Assembly: GCA_903930745.1 (NCBI GenBank) | Contig: CAIYZX010000500.1 | Span: 1-20,775, forward strand | Direction: 5' to 3' | DNA from: an uncultured Chloroflexota bacterium | Lineage (GTDB): Bacteria > Chloroflexota > Limnocylindria > Limnocylindrales > CSP1-4 | Length of the DNA stretch: 20,775 bases | Part shown: positions 1-7,374 of the stretch, piece by piece | Layout of the letters: every line of letters begins with the position of its first letter | How positions within the stretch are numbered: the stretch's first letter is position 1 | Notes under the pieces: generated by a model | Seen by the model: the letters and a program-made list of their open reading frames with translations, nothing else | Databases searched by the model: none | Told to the model about the DNA's origin: nothing | Made by a program: the position numbers and the translations under genes

Positions 1-464
1 TCGCCAAGCTGCAGCCCGGCGGGTGGCGTGGCCGGGACCACGCTCACGGCGAAGGTCTTCGTCGCGGTCGTGTCCAGGACCACCTGGACGGTCCGGGGCC
101 GGATCTCCAGGATGGTCACGCGGGCGTCCACGGGGACCACGGAGACTCGAAGGCTGACCGGCGTGCCATCCGCCGCAACGTCCGCGATGTCAACCGTGGC
201 GCGGAAGTCCTCCGCGCGGAGCCTGCCGAGATCCGCGGGCGCGATGTAGCGGACCTGCTCCACGTCGCGCAGCTGGTTGGTGATGACGGTGTTGCCCGGC
301 TGGTTGACCGGCACGATGGCGATCGGGCCCACCGTGACGTTGCTGTCCTGCGTGGCGATGAGGCCGGCATAGAGCAGCGTGGCGAGCACGATGGCCGCCA
401 GCTTGAGCGGCCAGTTGTGGACGAGGAAGCCGAGAAGACGGCGGAGGCTGCGCCCGACGATCAC
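1..464 (-). CDS. YbbR-domain protein (CdaR-like), partial
   Basis: Reads as a membrane-anchored protein with extracytoplasmic YbbR repeats. In Firmicutes the homologue CdaR (YbbR) binds and modulates the diadenylate cyclase CdaA. The GTG start sits in a GTGA overlap with the cdaA stop. About 154 residues are visible before the window edge cuts the gene. A short basic N-terminus (GRSLRRLLGF) and HNWPLKLAAI lead into one hydrophobic helix (about residues 18-36), followed by beta-rich sequence with the typical phrases VNQPGN and LEIRPRTVQVVLD. The family normally has two to four YbbR repeats, so most of the protein lies outside the window. Position directly after cdaA supports the assignment. 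The gene family is clear; the regulatory role is inferred from Firmicutes. Confidence 0.85.
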   Translation of the reverse strand, partial: MIVGRSLRRLLGFLVHNWPLKLAAIVLATLLYAGLIATQDSNVTVGPIAIVPVNQPGNTVITNQLRDVEQVRYIAPADLGRLRAEDFRATVDIADVAADGTPVSLRVSVVPVDARVTILEIRPRTVQVVLDTTATKTFAVSVVPATPPAGLQLG

Positions 465-1393
465 GCGTCCACCTCACCATCGGAGCGTGCCGGGACGGCG
501 CTCGGGGCGGGGTCCGCGGGTTGCTCGCCTGCCTGGGAGGCAGGCCGGCGACGGGAGATGCGGAGCCGCCCGGGACCCCACGGCCCGCCGCCGGCGCGGC
601 CAAGCCTCGCCGGGCCCACAGGGGACTCCAGGAGGGAGACCAGCGCACGCTCCAGCTGCGCCTCCGTGGGGACACGCACGATGCGCGCACGCTCCACCAC
701 GCTCATGTGTCCGTTCTCCTCGGAGACCACCACGGCAACCGCGTCCGTCTCCTCGGTGATCCCCAGCGCGGCCCGATGGCGGGTGCCGAAGCGCTCCGAC
801 AGGCTCATGCCGGTCAGGGGCAGCAGTGCCGCGGCGGCGAGGACGGACCCGCCGCGGATGATGACCGCCCCATCGTGCAGGTCCGTCTTCGGCGTGAAGA
901 TCGTGCACAGCAGCTCGTGCGACAGGTCCGCGTGGAGCATGACGCCGGTCTCAGCGATCTCCTCCAGGCCTGTCTCCCGCTCGAGCACGATGAGGGCGCC
1001 GTGTCCCGCGGCGGACATGGCGCCGGCAGCGCGGGCAACCTCTTTCGCCGCGTGCTCCACGCGGCGCTGCGCGGCCGGGGCGAAGAGGCGGCCAACGGCA
1101 CCGACGCGACCGATGCGCTCAAGGGCGCGGCGCAGCTCCGGCTGGAACACCACGACCAGGGCGAAGAGGCCAACGACGGCGCCGGCCTGGAGCAGCTGGG
1201 TGAAGAGCCGGAGCTCCAGGAACTGCGCCAGCGCGTACACGCCCAACAGGACGGAGACCCCGATCACGAGCGTGACCGCCCGGGTTCCGCGGATCAGGCT
1301 GAAGACAAGGTAGATGAAGAGGGCGGTGATCCCGATGTCCAGCAGGGTCGTCAGCGAGATCTGCCGGACGAGGGACTCGAGAAACTGGAGCAT
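461..1393 (-). CDS. cdaA: Diadenylate cyclase CdaA (c-di-AMP synthase)
   Basis: Membrane-bound enzyme that condenses two ATP into cyclic di-AMP, the second messenger controlling potassium, osmolyte and cell-wall homeostasis. The 310-residue product has three hydrophobic segments (about residues 17-34, 38-57 and 68-84) ending in the family phrase VVFQPELRRALE. A DAC domain follows, with the catalytic DGA motif (D174-G175-A176) and the GTRHRAA motif (203-209) followed by ITEETDA. Residues from about 262 form a Pro/Arg/Ala-rich tail beyond the usual end of the family (about 270 residues). The ATG is the only normal start before an in-frame TAG, and it has no clear Shine-Dalgarno sequence. It lies 30 bp after the TPR gene and overlaps the ybbR gene by 4 bp, the same cdaA-cdaR order as in Firmicutes. 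Confidence 0.95.
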   Translation of the reverse strand: MLQFLESLVRQISLTTLLDIGITALFIYLVFSLIRGTRAVTLVIGVSVLLGVYALAQFLELRLFTQLLQAGAVVGLFALVVVFQPELRRALERIGRVGAVGRLFAPAAQRRVEHAAKEVARAAGAMSAAGHGALIVLERETGLEEIAETGVMLHADLSHELLCTIFTPKTDLHDGAVIIRGGSVLAAAALLPLTGMSLSERFGTRHRAALGITEETDAVAVVVSEENGHMSVVERARIVRVPTEAQLERALVSLLESPVGPARLGRAGGGPWGPGRLRISRRRPASQAGEQPADPAPSAVPARSDGEVDA

Positions 1394-1423
1394 CAGCGGT
1401 TGAGTCTACCAACCGGTGGCCGA

Positions 1424-2668
1424 TCAGCCACGTCCGGCCCGGACGACGCGCACGCGATCGATCTCGTCGGGGTTGCTGCCAAGGCCAACGAGGCGCTCCA
1501 GCAACGCGAGCTTCTCGGTGCCCAGCGCGGTCCAGCCCTGCCGGTCGTACAGCTCCACGAGGGCGAGGTGGATCTCCACGTCGTCCGGATCCAGGGAGAG
1601 CGCCTGGTAGCAGGCATCGACGGCCGCGTTGACCCGCCCCTCGCGGGCGTGGATCGCCGCGAGATCCAGGAAGCGTGATGGGGCGGAGGGATCGCCAGAG
1701 TCCAGCGTCATCTCCGCGTCGATCGCCAGCTGCTCCGTGGGCACGCCCGCGGGCACCGCACGGTCCAGCGCGGACGGCACGCCGGCGACCGGGGCCCGGG
1801 CCGGTCCAGCCTCCGGGTCCGGCCGACCGTCGCCGACCGTCGCCATGAACCCGCCCCCGGGTTCGATCGGCGGCTCCTGCCCGGGCTGGGGTGGTCCATC
1901 CTCCGGCCCGGGCTCCGCCGTCGACACGACGAGGGGCGCCGCCTCGGCCTCGGGGTCCGGCTGCGTCATCGGCCCGGGCTCCGGCTCGCCCTCTCGACCG
2001 GGTGCCGACTCAACGGGCTCCGGCACCACGACGTCGGCCTGGCCCTCACCCTCGCCGGCCTGGCCCTCGTCGATGTCCGCCTCGTTCAGCGCCGCGATCA
2101 TGGCCGCCTGCTCGAGGTTCTCCGCCGCTGCGCCGGTCACGGCCACCGGCGCCTGCCGTGGCACGGCGGGTCCGTCCAGGACGCGCAGCGCCCGCTCCAG
2201 CGCCAGCCGCCCGGGCTCGCCCGGCTCCGATGCCCGCAACCGCTCGATGAGCCGCTCCAGCGTCCGACGGCGGACGCGCCCTTCGGCAAGCTCCAGGCCG
2301 CGCCGTGCGGCGTCTACGGCGTCACCCAGCTTGCCTCCCGCGGCCCGCAGCTCGGCCACCTGGTCGAAGGCGTCGGCGGCATCCGCGCGCCGGTCCAGCG
2401 CCGCGAGCGCCTGTGCGCGACCCAGGAGCGCCGCCTCGTCCCGCGGGGAGACCCGCAGGGCCAGCTCGTAGTACCGGAGTGCGTCGCCAGGACGTCGGCG
2501 GCGCAGCAGGGCCGTCCCGCTTGCGGCCAGCGGCGTGGATCGCTCCGGGGCGATCCGCGCGGCCTCGGCATACGCGGCGAGCGCCTCGTCGATCTTCCCG
2601 CGCAGCGCGGCGACATGCCCTCGCTTCAGCGCGTCCTTGTACCGCTCGTACAGCGCCTCGCCGCTCAT
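1424..2668 (-). CDS. TPR-repeat protein with long Pro/Glu-rich linker, function unknown
   Basis: I do not recognise a named family. The 414-residue product has no signal peptide or membrane segment. Residues about 13-113 form roughly three tetratricopeptide repeats (AALRGKIDEALAAYAEAARIAP; ALRYYELALRVSPRDEAALL). Residues 114-165 are helical and rich in Arg and Glu. Residues about 200-300 are low complexity, dominated by Pro, Glu, Gly and Ala and strongly acidic. Two more TPR-like units close the protein (about 333-366, with AAVDACYQALSLDPDD, and 367-400). TPRs are protein-binding scaffolds, so an adaptor role is plausible but unproven. It starts 25 bp after argF and ends 30 bp before cdaA, so it is probably co-transcribed with both. 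The ribosome binding site is weak. Confidence 0.8.
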   Translation of the reverse strand: MSGEALYERYKDALKRGHVAALRGKIDEALAAYAEAARIAPERSTPLAASGTALLRRRRPGDALRYYELALRVSPRDEAALLGRAQALAALDRRADAADAFDQVAELRAAGGKLGDAVDAARRGLELAEGRVRRRTLERLIERLRASEPGEPGRLALERALRVLDGPAVPRQAPVAVTGAAAENLEQAAMIAALNEADIDEGQAGEGEGQADVVVPEPVESAPGREGEPEPGPMTQPDPEAEAAPLVVSTAEPGPEDGPPQPGQEPPIEPGGGFMATVGDGRPDPEAGPARAPVAGVPSALDRAVPAGVPTEQLAIDAEMTLDSGDPSAPSRFLDLAAIHAREGRVNAAVDACYQALSLDPDDVEIHLALVELYDRQGWTALGTEKLALLERLVGLGSNPDEIDRVRVVRAGRG

Positions 2669-2693
2669 GGCCGCGTCCCCATCGCGCTCCGCC

Positions 2694-3635
2694 TCACCGG
2701 GCCAGGAGTTCCACGAGCAGCGCCTTCTGCGCGTGCAGCCGGTTCTCGGACTGGTCGAAGATGACGCTGCGCGGGCCGTCCATGACGTCCGAGGTGATCT
2801 CCTCGCCCCGATGGGCGGGCAGGCAGTGCATGACCACGGCCTCGGGCGAGATCGTCACGAGGTCCGCGTTGACCTGGTACCGCGCGAAGGCGTCGCGACG
2901 CTCCTCGGCCTCTGCCTCCTGGCCCATGGACGTCCATGCGTCCGTGTAGATCACGTGGGCTCCCTCGACCGCCTCGCGCGGATCGCCGGTGAAGACGAGC
3001 CTTCCGCCGGCCTGGGCGGCGATCTCCCGGGCGCGAGCCACGATGCGCTCGTTCGGTCCGTAGCCCACCGGGTGGGCCAGGCGGACCTCCATGCCGAGGG
3101 TGGCACCCATCAGCGCGAGCGAGTGGTAGACGTTGTTGCCGTCGCCAACGAACGAGAGCACCACGCCACGCAGGTCGCCGAAGTGCTCGTAGACCGTGAA
3201 CAGGTCCGCCAGCGCCTGGCAGGGATGCTCGCGGATCGTGAGACCGTTGATGACCGGGATGCTCGCTCTTGCGGCGAGCTCCACGACCACCTCGTGCGGG
3301 CCCGTGCGGGCCATGATGGCGTCCACGAAACCCTCGAGGTTCCGCGCAACATCGCCGACCGTCTCGCGGCCACCCAGGACCACGCTCTCGGTCAGGTAGA
3401 TCGCGTGGCCGCCAAGCTGCGTCATCCCGGCCTCGAAGGTGACCCTGGTCCGCAGCGACGGCTTCTGGAAGAGCATCGCGAGCGTCTTGCGCTCCAGCGG
3501 CGGGTTCGCATGGCGGCGCTCTGCTCGGTACTCGGCCTTGAGCTCCGTCGCAAGGGCGAAGAGCCTGGTGATCTCGTCTGCCGAGAGGTCGGCGGCGGAG
3601 ATGAGGTCGCGTCCGCGAAGCGTGGGGGTCGTCAT
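2694..3635 (-). CDS. argF: Ornithine carbamoyltransferase
   Basis: Transfers the carbamoyl group of carbamoyl phosphate to ornithine to make citrulline, in cytoplasmic arginine biosynthesis. At 313 residues it has the normal family length. Visible motifs are the carbamoyl-phosphate loop SLRTR (60-64), HPCQ (137-140), the domain hinge with DGNN (165-168), the ornithine loop D232 with SMGQE (236-240), and HCLPAHRGEE (270-279) with the catalytic Cys. SMGQE and HCLP mark ornithine rather than aspartate carbamoyltransferase. No other arginine gene is in the window. The gene follows the rpsI hairpin by only 24 bp and has only a weak GTGAG close to the ATG, so its expression may depend on readthrough of that hairpin. 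An argI-type catabolic role cannot be excluded from sequence. Confidence 0.95.
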   Translation of the reverse strand: MTTPTLRGRDLISAADLSADEITRLFALATELKAEYRAERRHANPPLERKTLAMLFQKPSLRTRVTFEAGMTQLGGHAIYLTESVVLGGRETVGDVARNLEGFVDAIMARTGPHEVVVELAARASIPVINGLTIREHPCQALADLFTVYEHFGDLRGVVLSFVGDGNNVYHSLALMGATLGMEVRLAHPVGYGPNERIVARAREIAAQAGGRLVFTGDPREAVEGAHVIYTDAWTSMGQEAEAEERRDAFARYQVNADLVTISPEAVVMHCLPAHRGEEITSDVMDGPRSVIFDQSENRLHAQKALLVELLAR

Positions 3636-3659
3636 GGTCTCACTGTGCTGGAAACGAGA

Positions 3660-3696
3660 TCGCCCGCGCCCCCGGACGAGCCGAGGGCACGGGCGA
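3660..3696 (-). terminator. Strong stem-loop between rpsI and argF, probable terminator or attenuator
   Basis: The arms 3681-3696 and 3660-3675 pair over 16 bp around a 5-base loop (3676-3680). In minus-strand RNA every position pairs, with two G-U wobbles; in plus-strand RNA the same two positions would be A-C mismatches, so the structure fits transcription from rpsI toward argF. The stem is very GC-rich and is followed by a moderately U-rich tract (UCUCGUUU), weaker than a textbook intrinsic terminator. It lies 37 bp after the rpsI stop and 24 bp before the argF ATG. Ending the ribosomal operon is the simplest reading. Confidence 0.65.
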
Positions 3697-3733
3697 CATC
3701 ATCGCTGGTCTGGCGGCGCTGCCGCTGGTGCAG

Positions 3734-4132
3734 TTAGCGCTTCGTGTACTGCGGCGCCTTGCGGGCCCGCTTGAGGCCGTACTTCTTGCGCTCCTTCATC
3801 CGCGGGTCGCGGGTGAGGAGGCCGGCCTGGCGGAGCGGCAGCCGGTTCGCGTCCGCGTCAACCTGCAGGAGGGCGCGGGCGATGCCGTGGCGGATGGCGC
3901 CGGCCTGGCCGGTGGTGCCGCCGCCGGCGACCTTGATCATGACGTTGAAGCGGCCCTCGGAGCCGGTCGCGCGGAACGGCGCGAACAGGTCGGCGTCGGA
4001 CAGGATCCCACCGAAGTGCTCCTCGGGGGTCCGGCCGTTGACGACCATCTGGCCGTCACCGGGGACGATGCGAACGCGGGCCACCGCCGTCTTGCGGCGG
4101 CCGGTGCCCCAATAGAACGCGGGCGTGGACAT
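3734..4132 (-). CDS. rpsI: 30S ribosomal protein uS9
   Basis: Small-subunit protein whose basic C-terminal tail reaches the P-site tRNA. The 132-residue product starts STPAFYWGTGRRKTAVARVR and ends KKYGLKRARKAPQYTKR, the conserved S9 tail ending in Lys-Arg. The internal motifs GGGTTGQAGAIRHGIARAL and DPRMKERKKYG are diagnostic. The ATG at 4132 is chosen over an in-frame upstream start at 4198 because the family begins here and a GAGGAG ribosome binding site (4138-4143) lies 5 bases ahead. The upstream version would overlap rplM. It follows rplM by 13 bp, the near-universal rplM-rpsI pair, and is the last ribosomal gene before the hairpin at 3660-3696. Confidence 0.98.
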   Translation of the reverse strand: MSTPAFYWGTGRRKTAVARVRIVPGDGQMVVNGRTPEEHFGGILSDADLFAPFRATGSEGRFNVMIKVAGGGTTGQAGAIRHGIARALLQVDADANRLPLRQAGLLTRDPRMKERKKYGLKRARKAPQYTKR

Positions 4133-4145
4133 CAGGGCTCCTCGT

Positions 4146-4577
4146 TCAGGCCAGCGGCTCGGGCTGCTGGGCCTTGTGCGGGTGCTCGGCACCGGCATAG
4201 ACCTTCAGCTTGCGCAGCTGCTGGGCTCCCAGGCGGTTGCGGGGCAGCATCCCCTTCACGGCGCGGCGGATGACCTCCTCCGGCCGACGGGCGAGCAGGT
4301 GGCCGAGAGCCTCCTCCTTGAAGCCCCCGGGGTAGCCACTGTGGCGGGCGTACACCTTGGACGTGAGCTTGTCACGCGTGACGGTGATCCGCGCAGCGTT
4401 GGTGACGATCACGAAGTCGCCCGTGTCGATGTGGGGCGCGTACGTGGGCTTGTTCTTCCCCTCGAGGGTGCGCGCGATCCGCGTCGCGAGGCGGCCGAGC
4501 GTCTCGTCCGTCGCGTCGACGACGTACCAGCGTCGCTCGATCTCGCTCTCTCGAGGCGTATAGGTCTTCGCGCTCAT
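4146..4577 (-). CDS. rplM: 50S ribosomal protein uL13
   Basis: Early-assembling large-subunit protein that binds 23S rRNA. It has 143 residues, the usual length. Diagnostic stretches are WYVVDATDETLGRLATRIA near the N-terminus, GDFVIVTNA, KVYARHSGYPGG, and AVKGMLPRNRLGAQQLRKLKVYAG, ending with the short region EHPHKAQQPEPLA. The ATG overlaps the truA stop as ATGA, and AAGGA/GAGGA elements within the truA 3' end can serve as ribosome binding site, so coupled translation with truA is likely. It forms the standard pair with rpsI, here joined to the alpha-operon end (rpoA-rplQ-truA), as in Firmicutes and Actinobacteria. Confidence 0.98.
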   Translation of the reverse strand: MSAKTYTPRESEIERRWYVVDATDETLGRLATRIARTLEGKNKPTYAPHIDTGDFVIVTNAARITVTRDKLTSKVYARHSGYPGGFKEEALGHLLARRPEEVIRRAVKGMLPRNRLGAQQLRKLKVYAGAEHPHKAQQPEPLA

Positions 4578-5335
4578 TCCTCGTCTTCCTTGTCGTCCAA
4601 GGGCCGTCGCCCCATGACGACGCGCCGAAGGCAGAGCCCCCGGGCGGGAGCCGCTGCACCGTTGAAGGCGGGTCCCGGGGCGGCGAGCGCCGCCTCGATG
4701 GCCGCTTTGTCAATCCTTCCCCTGCCGGCCTCGATGAGGGCGGCAACCATGCGCCGAACCTGTCCCCGGAGGAAGGCGTTCGCCCTGACGTCGATCGTCA
4801 CCAGGCATCCAACCTTCCGGACCCGGACCATCTGCACGTTCCGGACCGTTGACCTGTTCGTCTCACCTCCGAAGGCCCTGACGTCGAGCCGGCCCAGGAA
4901 GGCCGTCCCGGCATCCGCCATGGCGGCGATGTCGAGCGGGGCTCGCAGCTCAAGCGAAACTCGCTCGTGCAGCGGGCTTCGCGGCCCGTTCCAGACGGTG
5001 TAGCGGTACTCCCGGTACCGCGCCGCGTAGCGTGGGTGGAACCGGAGGAAGGTCCGCCGGAGGTCGCTGATCGCGACATCCCTTGGCAGCAGCGCGTTGA
5101 CCGCCTGCTCCAGCGCCCGGTCCTGCATCTCGCCCGTCCAGGTGAAGGCGATCACCTGTCCTGTGGCGTGGACGCCGGCGTCCGTTCGACCGGCCCCGTC
5201 GACCACCACTCGCTCCCCTCTTCCGAGGCGGGTGAGCGCGGTCTCCAGCTCTCCCTGGACCGTCCGGCCGTTCGGCTGTAGCTGAAAGCCGGCGAAGTCC
5301 GTTCCGTCGTATTCACACCGGGCGCGGTAGCGCAC
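4574..5335 (-). CDS. truA: tRNA pseudouridine(38-40) synthase TruA
   Basis: Isomerises uridines 38, 39 and 40 in the tRNA anticodon stem-loop to pseudouridine. The proposed 253-residue protein begins MRYRARCEYDGTDFAGFQ, matching the family start. It carries the catalytic motif GAGRTDAGVHA, with the nucleophile at about D52, then NALLPRDVAI, FHPRYAARYREYRYTV and the C-terminal phrase NAFLRGQVRRMVAAL. I chose GTG at 5335 because GAGAGGG (5343-5349) lies 7 bases ahead. The reading frame stays open upstream to 5410, but that would overlap the rplQ coding end and add a non-family N-terminus. It lies between rplQ and rplM and overlaps rplM by 4 bp. The very acidic end (DDKEDEE) is unremarkable. Confidence 0.95.
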   Translation of the reverse strand: MRYRARCEYDGTDFAGFQLQPNGRTVQGELETALTRLGRGERVVVDGAGRTDAGVHATGQVIAFTWTGEMQDRALEQAVNALLPRDVAISDLRRTFLRFHPRYAARYREYRYTVWNGPRSPLHERVSLELRAPLDIAAMADAGTAFLGRLDVRAFGGETNRSTVRNVQMVRVRKVGCLVTIDVRANAFLRGQVRRMVAALIEAGRGRIDKAAIEAALAAPGPAFNGAAAPARGLCLRRVVMGRRPLDDKEDEE

Positions 5336-5342
5336 CGGCGCG

Positions 5343-5349
5343 CCCTCTC
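5343..5349 (-). promoter_or_regulatory. Ribosome binding site that sets the truA start
   Basis: GAGAGGG lies 7 bases ahead of GTG 5335. Neither the GTG at 5359 nor the frame start at 5410 has a comparable sequence in front, so this site decides the truA start. Confidence 0.6.
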
Positions 5350-5372
5350 GGACGCTCACCAGGGCAGGCTGG

Positions 5373-5726
5373 TTAGACCAGCTCGATCTGGACGATCTCG
5401 GCGGCGTCACCCTTCCGCATGCCGATGTGGGTCAGGCGCGTGTAGCCCGAGGTCCGATCGGCGTACTTGGGGGCGATCACGTCGAACAGCTTTGCGACGA
5501 CGAGCGGCTCGTTCGGGAGCTCCGAGACGACCGTCCGCCGGGCCGACAGGTCACCGCGCTTGGCGAGCGTGATCATCCGCTCGACCTGGCCACGGATCTC
5601 CTTGGCCTTCGCCTCGGTGGTCTGGACCCGCTCGTAGCGGAGGACCGAGGTGATGAGGTTCTTGTACAGAGCCAGACGCGGCCCGCGCTTGCGCGAGAGC
5701 TTGCGCCCGTCGATGCGATGGGCCAT
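5373..5726 (-). CDS. rplQ: 50S ribosomal protein bL17
   Basis: Large-subunit protein near the exit tunnel, bacteria-specific. At 117 residues it is the normal short form. Hallmarks are the N-terminus MAHRIDGRKLSRKRGPRLALYKNL, the sequence RVQTTEAKAKEIRGQVERMITLAKRGDL, and a C-terminus ending RKGDAAEIVQIELV. An AGGAGG ribosome binding site sits 8 bases before the ATG. It begins 3 bp after the rpoA stop, the conserved rpoA-rplQ arrangement, and ends 37 bp before the chosen truA start. Confidence 0.98.
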   Translation of the reverse strand: MAHRIDGRKLSRKRGPRLALYKNLITSVLRYERVQTTEAKAKEIRGQVERMITLAKRGDLSARRTVVSELPNEPLVVAKLFDVIAPKYADRTSGYTRLTHIGMRKGDAAEIVQIELV

Positions 5727-5729
5727 CGC

Positions 5730-6725
5730 TCAGGCCTCCTGGTCGTCGGCGAACGGCTCGTCGCCGTCGGACTCGTCATAGTCACCGTCCGACTCGCTCT
5801 CGGGGAGGATGAAGCCGCGCATGCGGAGGCGCTCCTTCATCTCGTCCAGCGACTTCTTGCCGAAGTTGCGCATCCGGAGGAGATCGTCGTCCTTCAGCTG
5901 CAGCAGCTGGCCGACCTTGACGATGTTGTTCCGCTTCAGCGAGTTGTACGCCCGCATCGGCAGGTCCAGCTCCTCGATCGGCATGTCGAGCATGTTCGGA
6001 GGAAGCTGCGGGACACCCGCGGTGGTCCGGTCGGCCACGACGGCCGGCGCACCGATCGTCACGAACGGCTGGAACTGCTGCACCAGCGTCGCGGCGGAGC
6101 GGGAGAGCGCCTCCTCGGGCGTGATCGTGCCATCGGTCTCGATCTCGATCGTGAGCTTGTCGTAGTTGGTCATCTGGCCAACGCGCATGCTCTCGACCCA
6201 GTAGTTCACCTTGCGGACCGGCGTGAAGATCGCGTCCACCGCGATCACGCCGATCGGCAGCGCATCGGAGCGCTCGGCGGCCAGGTAGCCGACACCGCGC
6301 TCCACGGTGAGGTCCATCTCGATCGTCGTGTCGTCCGAGTCGATCGTCATGAGGACGAGCTCGGGGTTCACGATCTCCACGTCTGCGGACTCCGCGATGT
6401 CCGCGGCGATCACGGGGCCGGCGCCGCTCTTGGTGAGGCGGAGCTGGACCGGATGTGCCGCGAAGCTCTTGATGCGGAGCTTCTTGACGTTCAGGACGAT
6501 CTGGGTGACGTCCTCCTTGACCCCGGGGATCGTGGAGAACTCCTGGTAGACGTCGCGGATCTGGATCGACGTGACGGCGGCGCCCTCAAGAGAGGAGAGC
6601 AGCACCCGCCGGAGCGCGTTGCCCAGGGTGACGCCGTAGCCGGCCTGCAGCGGTCCTGCCTCGTACTTGGCGTACGTGCCGACTTCCGCAACGGGCTCGA
6701 TCTGCGGGGACTCGAGTTCGATCAT
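5730..6725 (-). CDS. rpoA: DNA-directed RNA polymerase subunit alpha
   Basis: Alpha subunit, whose dimer scaffolds assembly of RNA polymerase. The 331-residue product has an N-terminal dimerisation domain with LGNALRRVLLSSLEGAAVTSI (34-54) and VGYLAAERS, then a linker, then the C-terminal domain (about 245-303) with the helix-hairpin-helix phrase MRNFGKKSLDEMKERL. R258 and N261 align with E. coli R265 and N268, which contact UP-element DNA, so promoter contact should be intact. Residues 309-331 form a strongly acidic Asp/Glu/Ser tail beyond the domain. It lies 9 bp after rpsD and 3 bp before rplQ, with GAGGTAG ahead of the ATG. Confidence 0.98.
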   Translation of the reverse strand: MIELESPQIEPVAEVGTYAKYEAGPLQAGYGVTLGNALRRVLLSSLEGAAVTSIQIRDVYQEFSTIPGVKEDVTQIVLNVKKLRIKSFAAHPVQLRLTKSGAGPVIAADIAESADVEIVNPELVLMTIDSDDTTIEMDLTVERGVGYLAAERSDALPIGVIAVDAIFTPVRKVNYWVESMRVGQMTNYDKLTIEIETDGTITPEEALSRSAATLVQQFQPFVTIGAPAVVADRTTAGVPQLPPNMLDMPIEELDLPMRAYNSLKRNNIVKVGQLLQLKDDDLLRMRNFGKKSLDEMKERLRMRGFILPESESDGDYDESDGDEPFADDQEA

Positions 6726-6734
6726 GTGGGGCGA

Positions 6735-7361
6735 CTACCTCGAGTAGTACTCGACCACGAGCTGCTCGTTGAACTCGAGCGGCATCTGGTCGCGGCGAGG
6801 CTCGGCCAGGACGGACCCGGACATCTTCGCGGCATCAAGGCTGAGCCAGTCCGGGGCCTGGTGGCCGCGGAGGGTCTCCTTGACGGTCTTGAACAGCTCG
6901 CGCTCCTTGTGGGACTCGCGGACCTCGACCCGGTCGCCAACCTTGAGGCTGTACGACGGGATGTTGGTCGGCACGCCGTTCACCGCGAAGTGGCCGTGGG
7001 TGACCAGCTGTCGTGCGGCGGCGCGCGACGGCGCGTAGCCGAGACGGAAGACGACGTTGTCCAGGCGCAGCTCGAGATAGCGGAGCAGCGACTCGCCGGT
7101 CACGCCGGGCTGGTGCGTCGCCTCGATGAAGTAGTTGCGGAACTGCTTCTCGAGGACGCCGTACACGCGGCGGACCTTCTGCTTCTCACGCAGCTGCAGG
7201 CCGTAGTCCCCAACCTTGCGACGGCGGACGCCGTGCTGGCCGGGCGGCGTGGGCCGCTTCTCGAAGGAGCACTTCTTGGAATAGCAGCGGCTGCCCTTGA
7301 GGAAGAGCTTCAGCCCCTCGCGGCGGCACAGCCGGCAGACGGCATCGGTATAGCGGGCCAT
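6735..7361 (-). CDS. rpsD: 30S ribosomal protein uS4, zinc-binding (C+) form
   Basis: Primary 16S rRNA-binding protein that nucleates 30S assembly and takes part in decoding accuracy. It has 208 residues. The N-terminal domain retains a four-cysteine zinc motif, C9, C12, C26 and C31. The S4 RNA-binding domain shows RLDNVVFRLGYAPSRAAARQLVTHGHFAVNG, and the end is the conserved EFNEQLVVEYYSR. It sits between rpsK and rpoA in the alpha operon order. In some bacteria S4 represses this operon; no such site was identified here. Confidence 0.98.
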   Translation of the reverse strand: MARYTDAVCRLCRREGLKLFLKGSRCYSKKCSFEKRPTPPGQHGVRRRKVGDYGLQLREKQKVRRVYGVLEKQFRNYFIEATHQPGVTGESLLRYLELRLDNVVFRLGYAPSRAAARQLVTHGHFAVNGVPTNIPSYSLKVGDRVEVRESHKERELFKTVKETLRGHQAPDWLSLDAAKMSGSVLAEPRRDQMPLEFNEQLVVEYYSR

Positions 7362-7374
7362 GGTCTCTCGGTGC

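Noticed and set aside
1850..2040. Repeated GC-rich motifs resembling a short DNA repeat
   Set aside because: They encode the Pro/Gly/Glu linker of the TPR protein and are irregular; codon bias and low-complexity protein explain them.
461..3635. A possible defence, phage or mobile-element cassette next to the ribosomal genes
   Set aside because: All genes are recognisable housekeeping or TPR/c-di-AMP genes, there is no integrase, transposase or flanking repeat, and base composition is like the rest.
4133..4198. A longer uS9 starting at 4198
   Set aside because: The extra 22 residues overlap rplM, do not match S9, and the internal ATG has GAGGAG 5 bases ahead.
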